NCBI GenBank assembly: GCA_002477755.1
Contig: DLKD01000046.1
Span: 1-55,133 of the forward strand
Reading direction: 5' to 3'
Length of the DNA: 55,133 nt
Origin: Gordonia sp. UBA7599
GTDB taxonomy: Bacteria; Actinomycetota; Actinomycetes; Mycobacteriales; Mycobacteriaceae
The translations under genes and the position numbers were made by a program. The number at the start of each line of letters is the position of its first letter. The first letter of the stretch is position 1. The notes under the pieces were generated by a model. That model saw only the letters and a program-made list of their open reading frames with translations, was not told where the DNA came from and did not search any database. Below, one piece after another: positions 48,840 to 55,133 of the stretch.

Positions 48840-50873
48840 ATGCTCCACGCGCGTTTGATCCTTCGACAGTTCGCTGCGGCGGCTGTCCTGTTCGCGTCGC
48901 TGTCGATCGGCATGATCGCAGCCGGCACGGCCCGCGCCGAGCCGCCGATGACCCTGCCCGAGCAACTGCAGATCCACGACCCCGCCGGGGTCATCAACGC
49001 CGCAGAACGCACCAAGCTGCAGCGCGCGATCGACCGTCTCTACAACGAGCGCGGGCTGAGCCTGTGGGTCGTCTACGTGAAGACCTTCGACAACCGCACT
49101 GCCGCCGACTGGGCGAATCAGGTCATCACCGCCAGCGAGTTCACCGACCGCGACGTGCTGCTCGCCGTCGCCACCGACGCGCGGCGGTACTACCTCTCGG
49201 CCCCCGAAGGACTGGGCCAGGACAAGGTCAATTCGATTGCTGCGAAGAACGTCGAGCCGAACCTGAAGAAGGGTGAGTGGGCGCAGGCGGGGATCGCCGC
49301 CGCCAACGGGATCGACCGTGCTCTGGACGGGTCGAACACGCTCACTTACGTGGCGGCCGGAGTCGGCGGCACCGCAGCCGTCGTCGGTGGTGGGGCCTAC
49401 CTGTACTCGCGGCGCCGGCGTCAGCACGAGGCCGAGGAGCGGCTCGACTCGCTGCGCAACGCATCCGACGAACTCACCGTCGACCAGCTGTCCACCCAGT
49501 CGATCGAGGTGCTCGACGACTGGTCCAAGGAAATCCTCACCGACACCGACAACGCCGTGCGCACCAGCACCGACGAGCTCGCGCTGGCCGTCGACGAGTT
49601 CGGTGAGCAGGAGACCGCCCCGTTCCGCAAGGCCGTCGAGGCGGCGCAGAAGGGGATCGCCGACTCGTTCGTGCTGCGCCAGCGCCTTGACGATGCGATC
49701 ACCGAGAGTGCCGATGAGCGCCGGTCGATGCTCGTGCAGATCATCACCACCTGCCACGACGTCGACGGTGAGCTCGACCGTCAAGTCCGGGCCTTCGACG
49801 AGATGCGCAATCTGCTGCTCAACGCACCGGAGCGCCTCGACGACCTGACGCGCAGCGTCGTCGACCTCAAGACGCGCACGGAGACCGCCGAGGCGACACT
49901 GTCGCTGCTCATCGCCAAGCACGGCGAGGAGCGGGTGAAATCGGTGTCGCACAACGTCGAGCTCGCGGAAAAGCAGATCGTCTTCGCCGAGGAGAACATC
50001 GACGCAGGCCGCGACGCCGTCGAGAAGCCCGCGGGTCGCCAAGGTGCGGCGGTCGCCGCGATCCGTGCTGCCGAGGGGGCCGTCGAACAGGCGCGCCGAT
50101 TGCTCGACGCGATCGGCAATGCCGATGGATCCATCGCGACGGCGGCTACCCGACTGCCCGCGCTGATCGACGAGGTGACGGCCGAGATCGAGCAGGCGGG
50201 AACGTTGGACCGCTCGTCAGCCCTGGACACGGCGGTCGAGACCGCACACATTGCGCTGCAGTACGCGGCGGCCAATGCCGATACCGATCCGTTGGGATCG
50301 TTCACGACCCTCGTCGACGCCGATACCGCACTCGACGAGGCGCTCGACAGCGGGCGCGCCGCGACCAACCTGCGCAAGCGCAACGTCGAATTGCGGGAGA
50401 CGGGCACCGCGGCCGCTGCGGCAAAGGTGTCGGCCGCCCGCGACTTCATCGCGACGCGGCGCGGGGCAGTGCAGACCGAGGCGCGGACTCGGCTGGCGGA
50501 GGCGGAACGACTCCTCGCCTCGGCACAGAAGCGTCCCGCGGGCGAGGCAGTCGAAGCCGTCGACGAGGCCCGACGCGCGGGTGCCCTCGCCGACCAAGCG
50601 TTGATGAGCGCGCAGGCCGACGTGGTGTCGTGGCAGCGCACCGAGCAGCCCGCGGCACAGGGTGGCGATCCGTCGGCGATCGGTGCGGTCCTCGGCGGCA
50701 TCCTCGTCGACAGCTTCCTGCGTGGAGGCGGCGGTGGGCTCGGCGGTGGTCGCATCGACACCGGCGGCTTCCCTAGCCGCAGGGGTGACGGGTACAGCTA
50801 CGACGGTCGTTCGCCGGGATCGTTCGGCGGGTCGGGAAGCTCCGGCCGGATCGGTGTCGGCGGGCGGTTCTAG
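48840..50873 (+). CDS. TPM-domain membrane protein with coiled coils
   Basis: A 677-residue protein with signal sequence (LRQFAAAAVLFASLSIGMIAAGTARA) and an extracytoplasmic TPM domain (about 40-160: IHDPAGVINAAERTKLQRAIDRLYNERGLSLWVVYVKTF). One membrane helix (about 165-190) follows, then a long cytoplasmic alanine/glutamate-rich helical region, probably coiled coil, and a Gly/Ser-rich tail. The TPM fold occurs in photosystem-repair and membrane-associated proteins; its role here is unknown. Divergent from the oxidoreductase. Confidence 0.82.
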   Translation: MLHARLILRQFAAAAVLFASLSIGMIAAGTARAEPPMTLPEQLQIHDPAGVINAAERTKLQRAIDRLYNERGLSLWVVYVKTFDNRTAADWANQVITASEFTDRDVLLAVATDARRYYLSAPEGLGQDKVNSIAAKNVEPNLKKGEWAQAGIAAANGIDRALDGSNTLTYVAAGVGGTAAVVGGGAYLYSRRRRQHEAEERLDSLRNASDELTVDQLSTQSIEVLDDWSKEILTDTDNAVRTSTDELALAVDEFGEQETAPFRKAVEAAQKGIADSFVLRQRLDDAITESADERRSMLVQIITTCHDVDGELDRQVRAFDEMRNLLLNAPERLDDLTRSVVDLKTRTETAEATLSLLIAKHGEERVKSVSHNVELAEKQIVFAEENIDAGRDAVEKPAGRQGAAVAAIRAAEGAVEQARRLLDAIGNADGSIATAATRLPALIDEVTAEIEQAGTLDRSSALDTAVETAHIALQYAAANADTDPLGSFTTLVDADTALDEALDSGRAATNLRKRNVELRETGTAAAAAKVSAARDFIATRRGAVQTEARTRLAEAERLLASAQKRPAGEAVEAVDEARRAGALADQALMSAQADVVSWQRTEQPAAQGGDPSAIGAVLGGILVDSFLRGGGGGLGGGRIDTGGFPSRRGDGYSYDGRSPGSFGGSGSSGRIGVGGRF

Positions 50874-50895
50874 CCCCCGTCCGGGCGGTACGAGC

Positions 50896-51285
50896 TCACA
50901 CCTGAGCGACGCTGAGCTTGCTGTGGCGCGCGATGGCCGCAAAGTCTTGGTCCGCGTGGAGCACGGGGATGTCTTCCCTGATCGCATGCGCCGCGATCAA
51001 GCAGTCGAGCAACTTGCCGACAGTCTCGCCGCTTCTCCGGCATCCGCGGTACAGCGCCGCGGCGTCGTCGTAGTGGGCCGGGGTAGTCGGGAGTACGACC
51101 GCACGGGCGATGAGGCGACGGAGGTTGTGTAGGTGAGTCTCGTCTCGCGCGCCGGCCAGCACCTCCATGCGGATGGCGTCGCACACGGCGATGTCGCCAT
51201 CAAGTAGGTCCGAGACACGATTGCAGGTCGGGCTGCCGGTGTCGCGAAGAAACTCGATCCATGCCGACGAATCGACCAGGATCAC
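50896..51285 (-). CDS. vapC: VapC-type PIN-domain toxin ribonuclease
   Basis: The 129-residue protein starts at a GTG overlapping the antitoxin stop (GTGA). PIN signature residues are Asp5 (ILVDSSAWIEFLR), a conserved Glu (RMEVLAGA) and Asp (LLDCLIAA, then HADQDFAAIA). Family members cut specific RNA, often tRNA or rRNA, and are held inactive by the cognate VapB. Confidence 0.88.
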   Translation of the reverse strand: MILVDSSAWIEFLRDTGSPTCNRVSDLLDGDIAVCDAIRMEVLAGARDETHLHNLRRLIARAVVLPTTPAHYDDAAALYRGCRRSGETVGKLLDCLIAAHAIREDIPVLHADQDFAAIARHSKLSVAQV

Positions 51286-51485
51286 GCGAAGCGGCCCTCG
51301 CGCATGTCGTCAAGGTCGCCGTCCCATCCGGAACCGCGCATGTCGCGGGCCTCGTCGAGGCTCAGCGGCTCGTCGGCGAGGGACCGGAGCGCGAAGTTCA
51401 CTGCCTCCCTCTTGGTGGCGAAGTGGTAGCGGTGCATCACGGTCTCGCAGGCTTGTTCATCGATGTCGATGTTGGTGCGAGTCAT
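51282..51485 (-). CDS. vapB: VapB-type antitoxin
   Basis: A 67-residue protein MTRTNIDIDEQACETVMHRYHFATKREAVNFALRSL with a ribbon-helix-helix start. The C-terminal part (LSLDEARDMRGSGWDGDLDDMREGR) is the usual toxin-binding tail with the MRGSGWDGDLD motif of VapB. It binds VapC and represses the operon. Overlaps vapC by 4 bp. Confidence 0.88.
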   Translation of the reverse strand: MTRTNIDIDEQACETVMHRYHFATKREAVNFALRSLADEPLSLDEARDMRGSGWDGDLDDMREGRFA

Positions 51486-51500
51486 ACACCAACGATACAC

Positions 51501-52511
51501 CTACATGCGTCGACGTTGAATTACCAATGTTCCGACGATGGCGGCCAGGGCGACGAGCGCCGCGACGAGCGGCACGATTCGTCCCGCGAGCCAGGCCGGA
51601 CGGGCCTGCGAGCGAGCGGCATCGGCCAGGGAGGCGCGCGTCGCGGCGTCGTAGCGGAAGGTCGCCGCGAAGTCGGGCAGTGACCGGTCGGCGGCGCGGT
51701 AATCGCGGCGCACGGCGATCTCCGCGTCGATGATGAGACCCGACCGCTTGTCGACCCAGAGGGTGTAGCGGCCGCCTTGATGGGCGTCGGCGGTGATCGG
51801 GGTGTCGCCGGGCCAGCCGAACCAGACGGCGGGTTTGGTGATGCGGCTGCGGGGGTCGGCAGCGGGGAGCGTGGCGAGATTGGTGTCGGGGATGTCGGCG
51901 CGCAGACGCACGATCGACAGGCCTTCGACGGTGTCGTCGCCGAGCTTCTGCAGCGCGACGGTGCGGCGGGTGATCGGGTCGAAGAAGCGCAGACCGTCGT
52001 CGGCACGCAGGCGCGGCCCGAACAGGTAGGTGAAACCCGAGCGGTCGGGAAGGAGCGTGGTGGGGCGCGTCGAATCGGTCTGGACTGATGATTCACCGGT
52101 GGGTTCGGCGGTCGTACGACTGATGGTGACGCGGTCGACGACGGCGGACAGGACCGGGTCGGTGCACCCGGTGCTCGCAGGAGCGTCACGACGGATCGCG
52201 GTGCCAGCCTGAAGGGTCGCGGTCGTGCGGTCGGCGGGGCGGACGACGACGACACGCTGGTTGCGGATCAGGGTGCGCGGGGGCGTCGCGGCGGCGGTAG
52301 GACGGTCGAGGGAACAGCGGTCGAAGGTGGCTGCGGGGGCCGTCGACTTCGACGTGGTCACCAGACTGGTATCCAGCGAGACGCGCGCTAGTTGGGGCGC
52401 GAGGAGCGTCGGCGAAGCGATCGCGACCGTCGCAAAGAGTGCCGCGAGGAAGACCAGCGTCGGGGGCAGGAGCTGGCGGGTGGACCAGCGGCTGGTCGCG
52501 GAGTCGGACAC
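51501..52511 (-). CDS. DUF3068/PorA-family membrane protein
   Basis: The 336-residue protein has an N-terminal membrane helix (LLPPTLVFLAALFATVAIASP), a large extracytoplasmic domain and a C-terminal helix (IVPLVAALVALAAIVGTLVI). The blocks TYLFGPRLRADDGLRFFDPITRRTV and LPDFAATFRYD are of the DUF3068 family (Rv0227c-like) of mycolic-acid bacteria. An envelope role is likely but unproven. Divergent from the acyltransferase gene. Confidence 0.82.
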   Translation of the reverse strand: MSDSATSRWSTRQLLPPTLVFLAALFATVAIASPTLLAPQLARVSLDTSLVTTSKSTAPAATFDRCSLDRPTAAATPPRTLIRNQRVVVVRPADRTTATLQAGTAIRRDAPASTGCTDPVLSAVVDRVTISRTTAEPTGESSVQTDSTRPTTLLPDRSGFTYLFGPRLRADDGLRFFDPITRRTVALQKLGDDTVEGLSIVRLRADIPDTNLATLPAADPRSRITKPAVWFGWPGDTPITADAHQGGRYTLWVDKRSGLIIDAEIAVRRDYRAADRSLPDFAATFRYDAATRASLADAARSQARPAWLAGRIVPLVAALVALAAIVGTLVIQRRRM

Positions 52512-52567
52512 GGTGGTGAGCGTACCGGGCGGGGTGTTGTGGTGGCGCGGGTAGATTGGCGCCCGAG

Positions 52568-53854
52568 ATGACAGTCGTGAGCAGGGCTTCAGAGCGACGC
52601 TTCTACCCGCAGATGGAGGGCATGCGGGCGGTGGCGGCGGTCGGCGTGCTCACCACGCACGTGGCGTTCCAGACCGGGGCCGTCGGGTGGCCGGTGGTCG
52701 GGCCGGTTCTCGGGCGACTCGATCTGGCCGTCGCATTGTTCTTCGCACTGTCGGGCTTCCTGCTGTGGCAGCCGCATGCGCTGGCCGCGTGGGCCTTGGC
52801 GCCGGAGCCGGGATTGATCCGCTATGTGCGGCACCGGTTCTGGCGGATCTGGCCGGCGTACACGGTGGTGGTCGTCGTGGTGCTGCTGCTGTTGCCGGAG
52901 GCTCGGACGTCCGACCCGGTGGTGTGGTTGGCGAATCTGACTCTGACGCAGGTCTTCGTCCCGTTGTCGTTGACCGCGGGGTTGACCCAGATGTGGAGCT
53001 TGTCGGTGGAGGTGCTGTTCTACGCGTTGCTACCGGTGTTGGCGTGGTCGTTGGTGTCGCTACGTGGGGATCGTGCGCGGTGGCGGGTGGTCGGGGTGCT
53101 GGGCTTTGGAGTGGTTGGTCTGCTGTGGGGGCCGATCGCCGCACACATCCCCGCACCCGACGGTGTGGAGGCGCAGAACTGGTTGATCGGGCACCTGCCG
53201 TGGTTCGTCGCGGGGTTGCTGCTGGCGGAGCTGACGGTTTGGCGGAGGGCTGTCGGGAGTGGTTCGGGTGATGTCGGCGCCGGCAGCGGTGCATCGGTTG
53301 TGCCGTTGCCCGCGCCGCTGGTCGCGCTGTGCCGGTGGTCGGAGAACCGTCCGCTGATGTTGGCGGTGTTCGTGCTCGCGTACGGCTTGGCGTGCACGCC
53401 CTTGGCCGGCCCGGTCGGGATGGGCGAGCTGAGCGCGCTGGGGTTTGCGACGAAGATCCTGCTCGGCGCGATCGGCGCGTTCGCGATCCTGGCGCCCCTT
53501 GCTTTGGGCGATGGTCCGTTCCGATTCTTGGCATCGTCGGTGATGACGACGCTGGGGCGCTGGTCTTACGGCATCTTCATCTGGCACGTGGCGGTGCTGT
53601 CGGTGGTGTTCGGGTTGTTCGGGATAATCCCGTTCAGTGGTTCGTTCGTGTTGGTGTGGGTGATCACGGTCGTGCTGTCGGTGGGTATTGCGGCGGCGAG
53701 CTACGCGTTCGTGGAGGACCCGGTGCGGCGTTGGGCGGTGGGTCGGAGCGGGAGCACCCTGAATCCTGTCGAGGAGCGGCACTCCGAGGGCGGAATTCCC
53801 CCTGCGGTCGCTAGGTCGACAGGTTTCGGTGGAGAATCGAGCGCCACATCGTGA
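52568..53854 (+). CDS. Acyltransferase-3 family membrane protein
   Basis: The ATG at 52568 gives 428 residues with about ten membrane helices. The acyltransferase-3 motifs are FYPQMEGMRAVAAVGVLTTHVAF (catalytic-type His), FFALSGFLLWQP and RHRFWRIWPAYTVV. It probably O-acylates an envelope sugar or lipid; an Rv0228-like position beside the DUF3068 gene. The last about 30 residues are encoded by repeat B, and the gene overlaps the end of aftD by 44 bp. Confidence 0.85.
   Translation: MTVVSRASERRFYPQMEGMRAVAAVGVLTTHVAFQTGAVGWPVVGPVLGRLDLAVALFFALSGFLLWQPHALAAWALAPEPGLIRYVRHRFWRIWPAYTVVVVVVLLLLPEARTSDPVVWLANLTLTQVFVPLSLTAGLTQMWSLSVEVLFYALLPVLAWSLVSLRGDRARWRVVGVLGFGVVGLLWGPIAAHIPAPDGVEAQNWLIGHLPWFVAGLLLAELTVWRRAVGSGSGDVGAGSGASVVPLPAPLVALCRWSENRPLMLAVFVLAYGLACTPLAGPVGMGELSALGFATKILLGAIGAFAILAPLALGDGPFRFLASSVMTTLGRWSYGIFIWHVAVLSVVFGLFGIIPFSGSFVLVWVITVVLSVGIAAASYAFVEDPVRRWAVGRSGSTLNPVEERHSEGGIPPAVARSTGFGGESSATS
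53758..53830. repeat. Dispersed repeat family B, copy 5 (in two genes' C-termini)
   Basis: It begins CCTGAATCCTGTCGA (from 53757) and ends GTCGACAGGTTTCGG, with a degenerate central hairpin. It lies in the 3' end of the acyltransferase gene and, on the other strand, its right end supplies the last codons and stop (HRNLST) of aftD. Confidence 0.65.
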
Positions 53855-55133
53855 CGGCGACCGCAGCCAGTGCGAGGGCCTGCACCCACCAGTCGAAGCC
53901 GTTGTAGCCGGTCGGCGACTTCCACGGTCCGGCGGCCAGACCGCACGTTGCTGCGAAGAACAGGGTGAACGCCGCGACGACGGGGGCGCCGCCGTAACGG
54001 TCTTGGTCCTTCCGTGTGGTCCACCGCCACATTCCGGCGCCGACCACCGTCGACAACGCCAATCCCCACCAGCCCGCCAACAGCCAAGAAGCGCCGAGAA
54101 AGGCGACGGCGCCGAGAACGGTCGGGCTATTTCTGTGGTCGAGTGGATCCAAGCCGCTAGGCGAGGATTCGTATCGAGACCATCGTGCGCCTCCGAAGGC
54201 CAGCGCAAGCACGACGGCCAGCACCGCCAAGCCCAACCCGAGCGACCAGCGGTAAGGGCCGTCGAGGGGATAGGTGAGCGCGACGGTGCCGCTTGTGCCG
54301 GCGGGGATGATCCAGCCCTGCTGCCAGCCGTTGACGGTGAGCGGCTGCAGGTCGGTGCCGTCGAGGCGGGCCTTCCATCCGGGGTTGGTGCTCTCGGGGA
54401 TGACGAGGACGCGGGTTGACGGTGCAGCGTCGACCTTCGCCTCGCGGTGGGTGGCGTCCCAGCGGAGGGTGGTAGGTCTCGATACACGCTGGCTCGCTTC
54501 GCTTGCCGGCGCACTCGACCACCGATCGGTGCGCACCTGCACTCGGTTGACGGAGAAGGCACCGCTCGGATTGACCGTGAGTTCCTGCTCGCCGCTCGCG
54601 AGGTGGATCGGACCGCAGGGGACCGCGGTCACCGGGGCACCCGCGCGCAGCGCGCCGACCGTCGTCTCCGCGCGCAACGGCACGACCTGCCCAGAGACGC
54701 TCAGCGACATCCCGGCGTCGCATCCGAGCACCACCGGCATGGCGTCGTCGCGCACGGGCATCGGAGCGGCGGGGACGATCCCGACCTCGCTGATGCCCAC
54801 CGGCGCAGGCCGGGCGAAGCCCAGATCGTTGACATTGATGAGATCGGCAGCGCGGCGGACGGTGAGAACGATGCGGTCGGTGACAGCGGGATCGAGCGGC
54901 ACGACCCCGTCGGGCCCGACGCGACGGATCTGCTCGCCGGTGCCGAGGTCGACGGCCACCTCGGTGGGCGCCGCCGGGTACCCGCGCGGTGCACGCAGCA
55001 CCAGTTTTTCGACCAACTGCGGGGCGGGGAGATTCAGCGTCAGGCGGGCCTGCTTCGCATCGCGCGGCAGTTTGCGGCGCTTAACCCCCTTGGGGGTCCG
55101 CGCGGTTGTCTCGGCACTGGCCTCCGGCGCGAG
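53811..55133 (-). CDS. aftD: Arabinosyltransferase AftD, C-terminal 440 residues (partial)
   Basis: The frame is open to base 55133 (through RTPKGVKRRKLPRDAKQARL), so the gene extends off the right edge and the true start is outside. The visible part has beta-rich extracytoplasmic segments (VEKLVLRAPRGYPAAPTEV, then LGCDAGMSLSVSGQVVPLRA, and VLVIPESTNPGWKARLDGTDLQPLTVNGWQQGWIIP). Several C-terminal membrane helices follow (WSLGLGLAVLAVVLALAFG, etc.). This matches the carbohydrate-binding and membrane C-terminus of AftD, the large alpha-1,3-arabinofuranosyltransferase of arabinogalactan and lipoarabinomannan. Repeat A at 54475 lies in frame within it. Confidence 0.8.
   Translation of the reverse strand, partial: LAPEASAETTARTPKGVKRRKLPRDAKQARLTLNLPAPQLVEKLVLRAPRGYPAAPTEVAVDLGTGEQIRRVGPDGVVPLDPAVTDRIVLTVRRAADLINVNDLGFARPAPVGISEVGIVPAAPMPVRDDAMPVVLGCDAGMSLSVSGQVVPLRAETTVGALRAGAPVTAVPCGPIHLASGEQELTVNPSGAFSVNRVQVRTDRWSSAPASEASQRVSRPTTLRWDATHREAKVDAAPSTRVLVIPESTNPGWKARLDGTDLQPLTVNGWQQGWIIPAGTSGTVALTYPLDGPYRWSLGLGLAVLAVVLALAFGGARWSRYESSPSGLDPLDHRNSPTVLGAVAFLGASWLLAGWWGLALSTVVGAGMWRWTTRKDQDRYGGAPVVAAFTLFFAATCGLAAGPWKSPTGYNGFDWWVQALALAAVAVTMWRSILHRNLST
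54475..54523. repeat. Dispersed repeat family A, copy 4 (inside aftD)
   Basis: It begins GGTCTCGATACACGC and ends GCACTCGACCACC. It is read in frame by aftD as residues around RWSSAPASEASQRVSRP, which look like an inserted hydrophilic loop. Confidence 0.65.

Noticed and set aside
48777-50042. Upstream extension of the FAD oxidoreductase frame
   Set aside because: The extension is antisense to the TPM-domain gene; the FAD motif at the normal N-terminal position shows that the gene starts at 48776.

Overview
The window is a high-GC actinobacterial chromosome, most likely Gordonia or a close mycolic-acid relative (Mycobacteriales). The evidence is the C-terminus of the arabinosyltransferase AftD at the right edge, an MmpL transporter, a DUF3068/PorA-type protein, an actinobacterial Ino1 and a DnaB with inteins. 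The order ino1 - PadR - DUF5318 - ponA - GT87 - rpsF/ssb/rpsR/rplI - dnaB follows, from memory, the Mycobacterium tuberculosis Rv0046c-Rv0058 block. The DUF3068 / acyltransferase / aftD trio at the right resembles the Rv0227c-Rv0236c neighbourhood.

Layout. 1-2777 is an insertion-sequence graveyard: the end of one IS3 element, a fragment of an IS256 transposase, the left end of a second IS3 element and one complete IS3 element. 2784-6570 holds an MmpL/RND exporter and a TetR regulator, with two matching operator palindromes. 6821-8136 is another complete IS3-family element; it cuts off the last gene of a two-gene helicase operon (8134-11945). 12108-19367 is a tight minus-strand operon tnsA-tnsB-tnsC-tniQ-tniQ, the core of a Tn7-like transposon with two different TniQ target selectors. 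Its tnsA side faces the 3' end of dnaB, with an EcsC-like gene and repeated TnsB-site-like motifs between them. This copies the Tn7/glmS topology and makes the dnaB 3' end a candidate attachment site. The left end of the transposon is not visible and was probably lost in IS-mediated rearrangement.

20630-37255 is core genome. It contains dnaB with two inteins (one with the features of a class 3 intein), a cluster of DnaA-box-like sequences upstream of dnaB, the rpsF-ssb-rpsR-rplI operon, two GT87-like membrane glycosyltransferases, the bifunctional penicillin-binding protein, and a PadR-ino1 pair. 37455-45597 is a less familiar run of genes: YbjN-like protein, Clp-like AAA+ ATPase with an altered first P-loop, two small or unknown proteins, and a 1083-residue DUF4062-NTPase-TPR protein. 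45645-55133 has a TerC-like membrane protein, an FAD oxidoreductase, a TPM-domain protein, a VapBC pair and cell-envelope genes ending in aftD, which runs off the window.

Two families of dispersed palindromic repeats are scattered through 25-55 kb. Several copies lie inside coding sequence and supply amino acids or stop codons. I saw no CRISPR array, no cas gene, no tRNA and no rRNA. All family assignments are from reading the translated sequence; no database search was possible.
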